Source of the DNA: Alkalihalobacterium sp048323755
GTDB lineage: Bacteria; Bacillota; Bacilli; Bacillales; Bacillaceae_F
Reading direction: 5' to 3'
DNA length: 64,000 nucleotides
Assembly (NCBI RefSeq): GCF_048323755.1
Contig: NZ_JBLWFS010000008.1
Coordinates: forward strand, 1 to 64,000
The notes beneath the pieces were generated by a model, which saw only the letters and a program-made list of their open reading frames with translations, did not search any database and was not told the origin of the DNA. Numbering within the stretch: position 1 is the stretch's first letter; every line of letters starts with the position of its first letter. This document shows positions 25,153 to 34,310 of this stretch, piece after piece. Position numbers and translations under genes: made by a program.

Positions 25153-26766
25153 TTACCAGACAGCAATTGCCCCATCTGTACGCATCTCGGTTCCACCTGC
25201 TAAAACACCCGTTTTAGGATCACGCCAAATAATTTGTCCTCTGCCAAAACTGCCGGAATGAGGTGCAATCTGAACTTGATGGCCTTTTGCTGCTAACGCT
25301 TGGACCAAATGACTTGGCATCGATTGCTCTACTAATACCGTCTTGTCCTTCATCCACTGCCAACGCGGTGCATCTAATGCAGCTTGAGGGTTTAATTGGA
25401 AATCGATAGTATTCATAACCACTTGCATATGACCTTGTGGTTGCATAAATCCACCCATTACTCCAAACGAACCGACAGCTTCATTATCTTTTGTTAAGAA
25501 GCCGGGGATAATGGTATGGAACGTCTTTTTATTTGGTGCAAGAGCGTTATCGTGGTTTGGATCCATCGAAAAGTTATGACCACGGTTTTGCAGGCCAATT
25601 CCCGTGCCTGGAACTACAAGACCCGATCCAAAGCCCATGTAATTACTTTGAATGAACGACACCATATTTCCTTCTTCATCGGCTGTTGCTAGATATACGG
25701 TTCCGCCTCGAGGTGGTTCTCCTGCTTCAGGCAGTAGAGCCTCGTCTCCTATTAAATCTCTTCTTGCTTTTGTATATTCTTCAGATAATAGCTTGTCCAC
25801 AGTTGTTTTCATATGCTTCGGTTCAGTAATATACTTCATGCCATCGACAAACGCTAATTTCATTGCCTCAATTTGCTTATGTAATGTGTCCACACTATCG
25901 CGATGAGAAAACTCATACCCTTTTGCAATGTTTAATGCCATAAGTGCTATGAGACCTTGACCACTCGGCGGAATTTCCCATACGTCGTAGCCGCGGTAAT
26001 TCACACTAATAGGGTCAACCCATTCTGGTTTATAGTTTTGTAGATCTTCCTTACGTAAAAAGCCACCATATTCTTGTGAAAACGCATCAATCTTGTCTGC
26101 GAGTTCACCTTCATAAAAATCTTTTGCATTCGTTTCAGCAATGGCTCTTAATGTGTCAGCATGACCTTTCGATGACCAAACTTCTCCTACTTCCGGCGGT
26201 TTGCCACCTGGTGCGAACGTTTCAAACCAATGTTTGAATTCATCGCCATTTAATTGTTTTTTGTAGCTGTTATAAGCACCTTTCCAGAAATAAGCTAACA
26301 CTGGAGATAACGGATAGCCGTTTTCTGCATACTCAATCGCTGGCTGAAGTACTTCTTTTAAAGATAATTTCCCGAACTTTTCCGATAATTCTGCCCACGC
26401 TGCCGGCACACCTGGGACCGTAACTGGAATCCAGCCAAATTTCGGGATTTCTTCATGTCCTTTTTCTTTAACTGCATCGATAGAAATGGAGCTCGGTGAA
26501 GGCCCGTTTGCATTTAACCCGTGTAATTTCCCCTTGGTCCAAACAAGAGCAAATGCATCCCCGCCAATTCCATTGGATGTAGGTTCCACTACCGTCAGAC
26601 AAGCTGCTGTAGCTATTGCTGCATCAATTGCATTTCCACCTTTTTTTAAAATATCTAGGCCTGCTTGAGCAGCAAGTGGTTGAGAAGTTGCTACCATTCC
26701 TTTTTTGCCGTATGTGACCATTCGCTGTGATGAATATGGATACTCATTTCCTTTTTCTAATAGCAT
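25153..26766 (-). CDS. ywrD: Gamma-glutamyltransferase-like protein (YwrD type)
   Basis: A 537-residue Ntn-hydrolase of the GGT family. The predicted autocleavage site precedes the catalytic threonine in RGGTVYLATADEEGN (about residue 357), splitting large and small subunits; FIQSNYMGFGSG and PGTGIGLQNRG are substrate-site motifs and the C-terminal GSFGRGQIIW is typical. There is no signal peptide, unlike secreted Ggt, so it should be cytoplasmic. The natural gamma-glutamyl substrate is unknown. First gene of the operon with the paired chromate-transporter-like genes; ATG follows AAGGGGGC. Confidence 0.88.
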   Translation of the reverse strand: MLLEKGNEYPYSSQRMVTYGKKGMVATSQPLAAQAGLDILKKGGNAIDAAIATAACLTVVEPTSNGIGGDAFALVWTKGKLHGLNANGPSPSSISIDAVKEKGHEEIPKFGWIPVTVPGVPAAWAELSEKFGKLSLKEVLQPAIEYAENGYPLSPVLAYFWKGAYNSYKKQLNGDEFKHWFETFAPGGKPPEVGEVWSSKGHADTLRAIAETNAKDFYEGELADKIDAFSQEYGGFLRKEDLQNYKPEWVDPISVNYRGYDVWEIPPSGQGLIALMALNIAKGYEFSHRDSVDTLHKQIEAMKLAFVDGMKYITEPKHMKTTVDKLLSEEYTKARRDLIGDEALLPEAGEPPRGGTVYLATADEEGNMVSFIQSNYMGFGSGLVVPGTGIGLQNRGHNFSMDPNHDNALAPNKKTFHTIIPGFLTKDNEAVGSFGVMGGFMQPQGHMQVVMNTIDFQLNPQAALDAPRWQWMKDKTVLVEQSMPSHLVQALAAKGHQVQIAPHSGSFGRGQIIWRDPKTGVLAGGTEMRTDGAIAVW

Positions 26767-26802
26767 GTAACTGCCCCCTTTTTTGATGTGTTACATTTAC
26801 GT

Positions 26803-27456
26803 TTATTCTACTTTGTTTCCCCATTTTTCTGCAAAAATAAGTCCGTCTAATTGACGTCTTTTCTCCCAACCTTCAGCTTCTAAAATTGGTTTTTCAGGAT
26901 AATTATCTGTATATCCAATGGAAAGAAGAGCGACGGGATCGACATGTGGTGGAATATTTAATATATCTCTTATATCGTTTTTTTTGTAAAAGCTGACCCA
27001 GCCTAAGGCTAATCCTTCTACAGTAGCCGCCAGCCACATGTTTTGAATCGCGCATGCTGTAGACATTACGTCGGTTTCAGGAATTGAGTTTCTGCCAAGA
27101 ACGTGTGAACCGCCTCGAGTTGGATCACATGTTACACAGATTGTAATCGGCGCTTCTTTTAACCCTTGTACTTTTAAACCGAGAAATTTTTGATGTCTCT
27201 CATCTTTATCTTCATAATGAATCGCAAGGGCTCTCTTTTCCTTATTCGCTGCCCAAGCAAGCTTTTCTTTTACTTCTTGTGTTTGAATGGTAATAAAATT
27301 CCATGGTTGCATAAAGCCGACTGATGGTCCATCATGGCCTGCCTGAATAATGTTCATAATCGCTTCTTCAGGAACTTCTTGGCTTGTAAAAGTTCTTACA
27401 TCCCGGCGGCGTTTAATGACATCGTACAGTGTTTTTTTCTGCTCGTCTGAATACAT
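26803..27456 (-). CDS. bluB: 5,6-dimethylbenzimidazole synthase BluB
   Basis: A 217-residue flavin enzyme of the nitroreductase fold. BluB cannibalises reduced FMN to make the lower ligand of vitamin B12. Diagnostic segments: RRDVRTFTSQEVPEE, DGPSVGFMQPWNFI, LGRNSIPETDVMSTACAIQN and ALGWVSFYK; the aspartate in PETD is the family catalytic residue. No other cobalamin genes are adjacent. It sits 12 bp after an SDR gene and may be co-transcribed with mutY and the SDR. Distinguished from general nitroreductases by PETD...CAIQNMWLAA. Confidence 0.88.
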   Translation of the reverse strand: MYSDEQKKTLYDVIKRRRDVRTFTSQEVPEEAIMNIIQAGHDGPSVGFMQPWNFITIQTQEVKEKLAWAANKEKRALAIHYEDKDERHQKFLGLKVQGLKEAPITICVTCDPTRGGSHVLGRNSIPETDVMSTACAIQNMWLAATVEGLALGWVSFYKKNDIRDILNIPPHVDPVALLSIGYTDNYPEKPILEAEGWEKRRQLDGLIFAEKWGNKVE

Positions 27457-27468
27457 AGGATTTCCCCC

Positions 27469-28227
27469 TTAAAAATTCGATTTCGATTGACCACCATCAA
27501 CATTCAAGGTAGCTCCAACCACCCACGATGCTTTTTCACTTGCAAGAAAAAGTACCGTATTAGCAACCTCTTCAACAGTACCAAACCGTCCAGCCGGGAT
27601 TTCATTCGCAATAAACTGTTCAATTTTCTCTGGGTTTTCTTCTAATCGTCTTTGCCAATTTCCCGTTGGATGAAGGATTGAACCTGGGGCTACTCCGTTG
27701 ACACGAATCCCCTCTTTAATGACTTCGTCTGCAAGAGATTTCGTAAAGCTGATCATCGCTGCCTTTGCACTATTATATGTCGGTTTACCACCAGATTCCC
27801 TACCAAATATAGATGAAATATTTACAATAGCCCCTGATTGGTGTTTCTTCATAATCGGTAACGCTAGTTTACTAAAGTGAACTGCTGAAAAGTAATTAAG
27901 CTGCATCGCTTCTTCAAACAGCGCTAAGTCTGTTTCTGTTGTGGTTGAACCATTACTTCCACCGACATTATTTATTAAAACATCAATCGTTCCAAATTCG
28001 GATAAAAACTGCTGAAACGCTTGCTCACGTTCCGTTGTATCCGTTAAATCTGCAGAAATTCCTACTACACCTTTCAACTGTTGTTCTACCTCTTTTAAAA
28101 CAGAAGCATCTCTAGCCATGACCGCTACTTTTGCCCCTTCTTCGAGAAACCCTTTGGCGATTGCTTTACCAATTCCTTTGGAACCACCTGTGATTAATAC
28201 AACTTTATTTCTTAGGTCTAAATCCAT
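27469..28227 (-). CDS. SDR family oxidoreductase
   Basis: A 252-residue classical short-chain dehydrogenase: nucleotide-binding TGGSKGIGKA, NNVGG, catalytic Ser in NISSIFG and the YNSAK tyrosine/lysine pair, with a C-terminal VDGG. The fold resembles 3-oxoacyl-ACP reductases (FabG-like) but not FabL, which occupies this region in B. subtilis. Substrate unknown. The ATG at 28227 with GAAGGTGA is preferred over GTG at 28236; either way the gene overlaps or abuts the mutY stop, so translation is coupled. Confidence 0.87.
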   Translation of the reverse strand: MDLDLRNKVVLITGGSKGIGKAIAKGFLEEGAKVAVMARDASVLKEVEQQLKGVVGISADLTDTTEREQAFQQFLSEFGTIDVLINNVGGSNGSTTTETDLALFEEAMQLNYFSAVHFSKLALPIMKKHQSGAIVNISSIFGRESGGKPTYNSAKAAMISFTKSLADEVIKEGIRVNGVAPGSILHPTGNWQRRLEENPEKIEQFIANEIPAGRFGTVEEVANTVLFLASEKASWVVGATLNVDGGQSKSNF

Positions 28228-28232
28228 AACAC

Positions 28233-29318
28233 TCACCTTCTTATTTGCTGTTCGATTATTTTCTGATGTGAAACTGGGAATGGATAGCTTTCAATCGAAT
28301 TTTCATCTACCCATCTGGTATCTTCACTAGTTACATGATTTTCTGATAAAAGAGTTCCTTCATAAACCGTAATGTTCCAAACGAGATGTGAAAAAACATG
28401 TTCCACTTTTTGTACTGCACTTTCTATTTTAACAGAAATTTCGAGTTCCGAACGAAAAAATTCTTCTAAACACTCTTGTGGGCTGTCTGTACTTTTGGTT
28501 ACTTCTACATTTGGAAACTGCCACAGCTTGGCTAATAAGCCTGAGTCCGGCCTTCGTTGAATGAGAACTTCCCCTTTTTGGTTTCGCAAAACAATCGCAG
28601 CCATGTTTTTTACTGTAACTTTTGTTTTCTTTTCTTTAATTGGCAGGCTTTTCTCTTTGCCGGCATGATAAGCTCGACAATGCTCGCGAACGGGACACAG
28701 CAAACAGCCAGGAGATTTCGGTGTGCAAACTAATGCTCCTAACTCCATTAATCCTTGATTAAATTCAGACGGCTTGTCCGGTGAAATCATCTTAGCTAAT
28801 GCTTTTTCAAAAATAGGCCTCGTTTTTGCTTTCCCAATATCCTCTTCAATTAAGAGAACTCTTGAAATGACTCGCATGACATTCCCATCTACAGCGGGTT
28901 CAGGTTTATGATAGGCAATACTTAATACAGCCCCAGCCGTATACGGTCCTACACCTTTTAATTGACTAATATCTTTTTTGGTGTCAGGTACCTTTCCACC
29001 ATAGTGCTCGACAACCTCACGTACAGCCGTTTGTAAATTTCTTACCCGGGAATAATAGCCTAATCCTTCCCACGCCTTCAGAATTTCTTGTTCTTCCGCA
29101 TAGGCTAAGTCTTGTAATGTTGGAAACTTTTGTACAAAGTTATTATAATAAGGAATAACCGTATCGACACGAGTTTGTTGAAGCATCACTTCTGAAACCC
29201 AAATTCGATACGGATCATTTGTCCTTCTCCATGGTAAATCTCTTTTGTGTTCTTCAAACCAATGAACTAACTGATCTCGAAAACCGTTTATGTCAAATTC
29301 TTGTAGTATTTCTGTCAA
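28233..29318 (-). CDS. mutY: A/G-specific adenine DNA glycosylase MutY
   Basis: A 361-residue base-excision repair enzyme that removes adenine opposite 8-oxoguanine. It shows the helix-hairpin-helix LKGVGPYTAGAVLSIAYHKPEPAVDGNVMRV with the catalytic aspartate, the [4Fe-4S] cluster CTPKSPGCLLCPVREHC (split over about residues 200-216) and a C-terminal NUDIX-like domain (about 235-355) that recognises 8-oxoG. Start is TTG with GGAGG upstream. Matches yfhQ in B. subtilis next to yfhP. First gene of a mutY-SDR-bluB run. Confidence 0.95.
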   Translation of the reverse strand: MTEILQEFDINGFRDQLVHWFEEHKRDLPWRRTNDPYRIWVSEVMLQQTRVDTVIPYYNNFVQKFPTLQDLAYAEEQEILKAWEGLGYYSRVRNLQTAVREVVEHYGGKVPDTKKDISQLKGVGPYTAGAVLSIAYHKPEPAVDGNVMRVISRVLLIEEDIGKAKTRPIFEKALAKMISPDKPSEFNQGLMELGALVCTPKSPGCLLCPVREHCRAYHAGKEKSLPIKEKKTKVTVKNMAAIVLRNQKGEVLIQRRPDSGLLAKLWQFPNVEVTKSTDSPQECLEEFFRSELEISVKIESAVQKVEHVFSHLVWNITVYEGTLLSENHVTSEDTRWVDENSIESYPFPVSHQKIIEQQIRR

Positions 29319-29336
29319 CCCTTTAACCTCCAGTTG

Positions 29337-29651
29337 TTACACTTCTTTCTTGGCACGAAATGCCCAACAATGAATTTTTTCTTTTCCACCTTCAACCATT
29401 GAATGAATTTTACTAAACAGATGATGCTCTTCATCTCGTCTTAATTTCTTAAGCGCCACATAATGAGCTTCAGTGGGGACTTTAAACATTTCCACATACA
29501 AATGCTCCTGATCGGTCGCTACAAACCACTGAATTTGTGACGCTTCAAAGCTTGGAAGTTCGGCAATAATATGTTCCATAGCTTGTTCATATTCGTTAAC
29601 CATTTGTGATTTTATTCTATACTCCATAAAAATTTGTAAAGATTGTGTCAT
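29337..29651 (-). CDS. Hypothetical protein upstream of mutY
   Basis: A 104-residue soluble protein: IFMEYRIKSQMVNEYEQAMEHI followed by IQWFVATDQEHLYVEMFKV and a histidine-rich RRDEEHHLFSKIH. The beta-alpha-beta-beta character and size resemble ferredoxin-like dimeric barrels of the ABM/NIPSNAP kind, but no family is claimed. It is 18 bp upstream of mutY and probably co-transcribed. ATG is preceded by AAAAAGGGGGAACTGAG. Confidence 0.7.
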   Translation of the reverse strand: MTQSLQIFMEYRIKSQMVNEYEQAMEHIIAELPSFEASQIQWFVATDQEHLYVEMFKVPTEAHYVALKKLRRDEEHHLFSKIHSMVEGGKEKIHCWAFRAKKEV

Positions 29652-29818
29652 AATCTCAGTTCCCCCTTTTTAATAAGTGCAATTTCGGGTATAAATATAG
29701 TAATGACTTTTAGTAAGAAAAGCGGATGCAAACGCTCCATGGCGTATGTACTGTAGTGGATTTTGAACTGTCGAGCAACTTTAGCTTTGGAAAGTAGTTT
29801 TAACTACTTGTTTTTATT

Positions 29819-30003
29819 TTTAGCAGACTCTGAGGACCTTATTTTAACAAAAAGCAACTTTTTGAAGTGCTTTGCGGACTGAAAAGCCCTTATTTGCCTA
29901 TAATCAGTTAAAAAAACGTGAATTGTCGTAAATAAAGGCTTCTGAGTCCTCCAAATTAAGAAAAGAAGCATTTTTGAAAGAAATAAGGGCCTGTGAGTCC
30001 GCT
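29819..30003. repeat. Four-part inverted repeat element (F-F-R-R), copy 2
   Basis: Cores near 29821 and 29873 (forward) and 29930 and 29980 (reverse), spaced about 52, 57 and 50 bp. Forward cores read AGACTCTGAGGACCTTATTT and GGACTGAAAAGCCCTTATTT; reverse cores end in CTGAGTCC and GTGAGTCCGC. Same layout as 3968-4156 and 52617-52804. Confidence 0.88.
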
Positions 30004-30081
30004 ACTTGCTATGCAGTTGTAAGATACGTGTAACGTGATCCTAAACAAGGTAAAATGGCAACTATATTGAAATGTCGAAGG

Positions 30082-30150
30082 GGACCGGCCTATAGGCGAC
30101 GACAAGTGCTCGAAGTCCGCCAATGAATGTCCCGCTCTTTGGATAATCAA
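30082..30150. repeat. Degenerate copy of the GC-rich ~120-bp repeat
   Basis: Only fragments remain recognisable: GGCGACGACAAGTGCTCGAAG, CCAATGAATGTCCCGCTCTTT. The segment ends just before the yfhP ribosome site. The rest of 29652-30177 holds the F-F-R-R element and no gene. Confidence 0.5.
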
Positions 30151-30177
30151 GCTTCACCGAAAGGAGGTCGTTCAAAC

Positions 30178-31161
30178 TTGGATACTGGAACTCACGTAGT
30201 TATGGGAATTGCTCTCGGTGGGCTTGCTACATTAGATCCTGTTGTAGGAAATGACCCAGTTATGAGACAAACTGTCATGGTAGCAGCAATTATCGGTTCC
30301 CAAGCACCCGATTTTGATACCGTCCTAAAATTGAGAAATAATGCCGTTTATATACGTAATCACCGTGGCATCACTCACTCCTTGCCAGCCATATTAATAT
30401 GGCCTTTTATTATCGCGGGTGGAATTTCTATGCTTGTTCCTGAAGTGAATTATTTACATTTATGGCTTTGGACATTTATCGCTGTTTTCCTTCATGTTTT
30501 TGTCGACATTTTTAACGCATATGGTACACAAGCTTTGCGGCCTGTGACTCATAGGTGGATTGCTCTAGGGTCTATAAATATTTTTGATCCATTTATTTTC
30601 TTAGCGCATGTCGTCGGTATCATCTTATGGCGCTATGGATTCGATCCTGGTTATACATTTTTGACCATTTATTTCATGCTTATCTTCTATTACATATGGA
30701 GGTTTCAAGCACGTTCAAAAGTTATTGCACATGCTAAGTCTCTCCATCCAAGTGCAACTCATGTGTTTATTTCACCTACATTTCGTTGGAATCAATGGCA
30801 TTTAGTGATTAGAACAAAAGAAATGTTATACGTTGCTGAATCCAAAAATCATAAAATAAATTTCTTCGAACAGTATCCGTTTGAACCGATACCTAATGAT
30901 CCAATCATCAATGCAGCTAGAAAGGATGCAAACCTGTCTGCGTTTCTATCCTTTTCTCCTACGTATCGATGGGAGGTCGAAAGTATCAATGGACAACATG
31001 AGATTCGATTTATTGATTTAAGATATCGAACGAAAGGCCATTATCCGTTTGTAGCCATTGTTCAGTTAGATGAAAATCTTGAAATCATAAGTTCCTATAC
31101 AGGTTGGGTATATAGTGAAGAAACGTTAAAACGAAAACTACAACTCTCTACACAATCATAG
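30178..31161 (+). CDS. yfhP: Membrane-bound metal-dependent hydrolase family protein YfhP
   Basis: A 327-residue protein of the YdjM/YfhP family (LexA-binding, inner-membrane-associated putative hydrolase). Conserved pieces: LDTGTHVVMGIALGG at the start, GSQAPDFDTVLK and RNHRGITHSLPA with metal-ligand histidines, four to five membrane segments, and a soluble C-terminal domain (about 200-327). The start is TTG at 30178, since AAAGGAGGT lies before it and the length then equals B. subtilis YfhP exactly. YfhP is also described as a regulator of neighbouring yfh genes in B. subtilis. A second, decayed relative lies at 42642. Confidence 0.88.
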   Translation: MDTGTHVVMGIALGGLATLDPVVGNDPVMRQTVMVAAIIGSQAPDFDTVLKLRNNAVYIRNHRGITHSLPAILIWPFIIAGGISMLVPEVNYLHLWLWTFIAVFLHVFVDIFNAYGTQALRPVTHRWIALGSINIFDPFIFLAHVVGIILWRYGFDPGYTFLTIYFMLIFYYIWRFQARSKVIAHAKSLHPSATHVFISPTFRWNQWHLVIRTKEMLYVAESKNHKINFFEQYPFEPIPNDPIINAARKDANLSAFLSFSPTYRWEVESINGQHEIRFIDLRYRTKGHYPFVAIVQLDENLEIISSYTGWVYSEETLKRKLQLSTQS

Positions 31162-31212
31162 GGTTGACTCTTAAGTGTCTCGCTTTTACTGACACTTGAG
31201 TCGACCTCTTTT
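31161..31212. terminator. Bidirectional terminator, GACTC family
   Basis: GGTTGACTCTTAAGTGTC pairs with GACACTTGAGTCGACC across an 11-nt loop, followed by TCTTTT. Shared by convergent yfhP and yfhJ. The stem uses the same GACTC core as the larger structures at 18634, 40558 and 43098. Confidence 0.88.
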
Positions 31213-31229
31213 AATGCAATTTAATGAAA

Positions 31230-31496
31230 CTAATTTTTAAAACTGTCGTCTTCAAGTAAGTGTTTAAATTTTTCATTTTTTGAAGCATATTTATGCAAGT
31301 AAGGTCCATAATTAGTGATCCATTGCAACACAATTTGTTCCGTTTTTTCAGGCCCCTCATACGTTCTTCCTGATTTTGCTCGTGTCGCTTCAAAATCTTC
31401 CCATAAATTCTCCACCCATTTTCGGGCTTGTCCATAGGATAATTCATCATTTCGTTTAAGTAATTGATCAGCTAAGCGTTCAATTCGCTCATTCAT
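31230..31496 (-). CDS. yfhJ: YfhJ (WVELL family) small protein
   Basis: An 88-residue soluble protein equal in length to B. subtilis YfhJ. The family hallmark reads here YGQARKWVENLWEDFEATRAK (compare WVELL). Start is the ATG at 31496 with AGAGGAGG upstream. Predicted mostly helical. Function unknown; synteny with yfhP, sspK and yfhH is conserved. Confidence 0.87.
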   Translation of the reverse strand: MNERIERLADQLLKRNDELSYGQARKWVENLWEDFEATRAKSGRTYEGPEKTEQIVLQWITNYGPYLHKYASKNEKFKHLLEDDSFKN

Positions 31497-31636
31497 TAAG
31501 GCTTCCTCCTCTAACAATTATTGCATATCATATGATCGCTTGTACCATCTCATACTAGGAGAGAAGCACAAGCAACTCAGTACTTGCTTCAATGTTTGGT
31601 TCAACTTTAAGTTGTCGTAAAAAGGAGGGTTCACCG

Positions 31637-31783
31637 ATGCGTAACAAAGAGAAAGGATTTCCAAACCGTAAATCATTTTCGGGAGAACCAAGAGCAAAAG
31701 AAGAGTATTCTTCTAAACGAGCTGATGGCAGTATTCGGGATCATCCGCAAGAGAGAATGATGCAATCGAATCAATCCCGCTAA
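31637..31783 (+). CDS. sspK: Small acid-soluble spore protein K
   Basis: A 48-residue basic, hydrophilic protein, MRNKEKGFPNRKSFSGEPRA..., with GEPRAKEEYSSKRADGSIRDHPQERM, the pattern of SspK from Bacillus. The ATG at 31637 has AAAGGAGG seven bases upstream, which rules out the longer open frame. SspK is a minor spore protein made in the forespore, usually under sigma-G control. Located between yfhJ and yfhH as in B. subtilis. Confidence 0.9.
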   Translation: MRNKEKGFPNRKSFSGEPRAKEEYSSKRADGSIRDHPQERMMQSNQSR

Positions 31784-31828
31784 TGACACTGATTTCATTT
31801 CTCTAAGCTATCTAGGAGGTGTTTTACC

Positions 31829-31975
31829 TTGCATAAGGTAAGAGGCAAAAACTATGCTGATCCATTCCAATCTCCACGAGCTAATCCAAAGCATGCTTTC
31901 CATCAAGTGAACGGTGAGACAGAAAGAGGCCTCCACAACTACGTTCTTAAAGTCCAAACAAGAAAACGTTCATAA
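31829..31975 (+). CDS. YpzG-like small protein
   Basis: A 48-residue protein too short for many gene callers. TTG start at 31829 is preceded by AGGAGGTG at 7 nt. Sequence MHKVRGKNYADPFQSPRA, then NPKHAFHQVNGETERGLHN and a basic tail KVQTRKRS. The DPFxSPRANPKHAxxQVNGET pattern is that of the YpzG family, from memory. Together with sspK it may be a sporulation-expressed pair. A terminator follows at 32018. Confidence 0.72.
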   Translation: MHKVRGKNYADPFQSPRANPKHAFHQVNGETERGLHNYVLKVQTRKRS

Positions 31976-32017
31976 TTTCCATTGAATGTTTTCCTAATAT
32001 TTTCCTTCCTTATTTTG

Positions 32018-32052
32018 AAAAGGAGAAGCAACTCCTCTGCTTCTCCTTTTTT
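32018..32052 (+). terminator. Terminator after the YpzG-like gene
   Basis: AAAAGGAGAAGCA / TGCTTCTCCTTTT stem, 7-nt loop, TTTT tail. Confidence 0.88.
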
Positions 32053-32151
32053 AAAATTTATTTTGTTGGTTTTGGGCTAGGGTGTCAATTGAAAGCACAT
32101 CCTGCTCCTCCAATTAATGTGTTGCTAATTATTAGCCAGCCCTTTGCTTCC

Positions 32152-32460
32152 CTATTTTAATTTTAATACTGAAATCGGAACTCCTTCTAGCTCGCTGCTT
32201 CCATTGCGATACCCCCACGCAAACCTTCCATTCATGTAAGAAATTAAAAAGCTCGATTGTTCATCAATCATTTCATACGTCTCGCCAGGAAGATAATCAT
32301 CAGGGTTTAACAAGTATGCTTTTGCAATAATCATTTTGCGCTCATACACTGCAAACTCGCTAGCCATCCCCATTTGTTCTGCTTTTTTAGCTTTTTCGTT
32401 TAATTGAGCAATTTCATTATTAAGTTCATATGTGGTCATTTCACTAAAACGCTTTTCCAT
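32152..32460 (-). CDS. yfhH: YfhH family protein (DUF1811)
   Basis: A 102-residue protein matching the DUF1811 family: MEKRFSEMTTYELNNEIAQL helical N-terminus, AEQMGMASEFAVYERKMIIAKAYL, and an SH3-like C-terminal part with GETYEM and FLISYMNGRFAWGYR. B. subtilis yfhH lies next to recX, as nearly here (lctP is inserted between). ATG preceded by GGAGGCG. Function unknown; the structure of a homologue is a helical hairpin plus beta barrel. Confidence 0.87.
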   Translation of the reverse strand: MEKRFSEMTTYELNNEIAQLNEKAKKAEQMGMASEFAVYERKMIIAKAYLLNPDDYLPGETYEMIDEQSSFLISYMNGRFAWGYRNGSSELEGVPISVLKLK

Positions 32461-32541
32461 TCCATTACGCCTCCATCGGCTTATTTCTATCTGTATTTAT
32501 TATAATGGATTTTACACCATGGGACCAATAACAAGCCTGAT

Positions 32542-34215
32542 CTACAAAATGATATAGGCATAAATTAATCCAATCACACCTGAAAATAAGGCATAATAAA
32601 ACATTGGCAATAATGTTAATCGAATAATTGCACCTTCCTTCCCTAATAAGCCGACAACTGAAGCAGCTGCGACAACGTTAAGTACACAAATCATATTTCC
32701 ACCGTTCGACCCCAACACTTGTAACGCAAGTACTAACGTAGGGTCAACTCCAATTTGATCGGCAACGCTAAACTGAAATAGCGAAAACATCATATTACTG
32801 AATGTTGCACTACCTGACACAAATGATCCTAGCGCTCCAATGAAAGGAGCTACTAACGGCCAACTGCCGCCTAATGCTGCGGAAGCCGTATTAGCTAGCT
32901 CCATCGGCATACTTTCCAATCCAGAAGCGTTCACTCCAGAATTAATAAAGATCCGAACCATCGGCACCGCTGTAAATAATGTAACCGCACTTCCAACGAC
33001 CGCTTGAGCAGAGGAACCAAAAGTCGTTTTGATTTTTTCAAAGTTCATCTTATGAATAACAAATGTGATTAAGACGACTAGTACAAAAATGGTCCCAGGT
33101 AAATAAAGTGGTTCAAGAGCGGTACTTATATTCGTATTTAAAATATTCGGCCAGCTCCATCTCACAGACTGAAACCAAGCTTTAAATGGCAGGACCTCAA
33201 GACGGGTAAGCACAAGAAACAGCCCGACTAAAAGGTATGGAACCCATGCCATAACTAGACTTAACGATGGTCCTTTCTCTTCTTTTTTTCGGGAAGTTAA
33301 CACCTTTCCTATCCAATCTGGTGACCATTTATCAGTGGGTGCAAAATCCCACGCCTTTTCAGGAAGAAGAAAGCCGCGTTTCGCTGCTGGAACAACGATT
33401 AACAGTCCGAACAATCCACCGAAAATAGACGGAAATTCAGGCCCTAGAAACACAGCTACTACTAGGGCGGGTACTGTGAATGCGAGTCCTGCAAACAAAG
33501 CAAACTTCCATACTTGTAACCCTTCTCGCCAAGATTTATTTTCACCAAAAAAACGAGTTAACATGACGACAAGAATGAGCGGCATAAAGGTGCCAACAAA
33601 AATATCAATTTGCATGACTTGTGCTCCAACACCTTTTACATATTCACCAATTTGAGTTGGATCCGTTAAGTATGGTGTTACAACAGCAGCTACTTGAGAG
33701 CCTTCTTGCAATCCTTGCTCAACCCCGACAATGATAGGTGTTCCAACGGCTCCAAACGAAACCGGACTACTGTCGGCGATTAGCGCTAATACGACCGCTG
33801 CTAATGGAGGAAAACCTAGTGCAACGAGAAGAGGCGCAGCAATTGCAGCAGGTGTACCAAAGCCAGCTGCCCCTTCAATAAAAGCCCCAAACAGCCAAGC
33901 AATGATAATAAGCTGGACTCTTCTATCCGGACTTATCTCTAAAAAGCTATTACGAATAGTAGTAATTGCCCCACTCAGTTGCAAAGTATTTAATAATAAA
34001 ATAGCCCCGAATACAATATATAAAATTGAAAAACCAATAATAATACCTTCAATTGATGCTGCGACAATTTGTACAAAAGGAACTTTCCAATAAAGGTACG
34101 CCAGTAAACCTGTTGCTATTAAGCTAATTGGCATCGCCTTCATAGCAGGCATCCTCATAACAACTAAGAATAATAAAACGGCAAGGATTGGAGTTAAAGC
34201 AATGATGCTGTTCAC
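32542..34215 (-). CDS. L-lactate permease family transporter
   Basis: A 557-residue transporter with about 12-14 membrane helices of the LctP/LldP family, which import lactate or glycolate with protons. Characteristic GAAGFGTPAAIAAPLLVALGFPP and a C-terminal GSNGGNMICVLNVVAAASVVGL are present. No lactate dehydrogenase or regulator is adjacent, so the physiological substrate is uncertain. It lies between yfhH and recX, which are adjacent in B. subtilis, so it is probably an insertion relative to that genome. ATG preceded by AAAGGGAG. Confidence 0.87.
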   Translation of the reverse strand: MNSIIALTPILAVLLFLVVMRMPAMKAMPISLIATGLLAYLYWKVPFVQIVAASIEGIIIGFSILYIVFGAILLLNTLQLSGAITTIRNSFLEISPDRRVQLIIIAWLFGAFIEGAAGFGTPAAIAAPLLVALGFPPLAAVVLALIADSSPVSFGAVGTPIIVGVEQGLQEGSQVAAVVTPYLTDPTQIGEYVKGVGAQVMQIDIFVGTFMPLILVVMLTRFFGENKSWREGLQVWKFALFAGLAFTVPALVVAVFLGPEFPSIFGGLFGLLIVVPAAKRGFLLPEKAWDFAPTDKWSPDWIGKVLTSRKKEEKGPSLSLVMAWVPYLLVGLFLVLTRLEVLPFKAWFQSVRWSWPNILNTNISTALEPLYLPGTIFVLVVLITFVIHKMNFEKIKTTFGSSAQAVVGSAVTLFTAVPMVRIFINSGVNASGLESMPMELANTASAALGGSWPLVAPFIGALGSFVSGSATFSNMMFSLFQFSVADQIGVDPTLVLALQVLGSNGGNMICVLNVVAAASVVGLLGKEGAIIRLTLLPMFYYALFSGVIGLIYAYIIL

Positions 34216-34310
34216 GATTGTTTACTCCCTTTCTGATGTAAGATAAACCAATAATAACAAAGTTTGTGCAACACTTCACAATATCTTTGTTATTATTTTA
34301 TGACATTTTA

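Noticed and set aside
27469..28227. Identification of the SDR gene as fabL, its positional counterpart in B. subtilis
   Set aside because: Sequence motifs fit general FabG-like SDRs and not the FabL pattern; only the location is similar.
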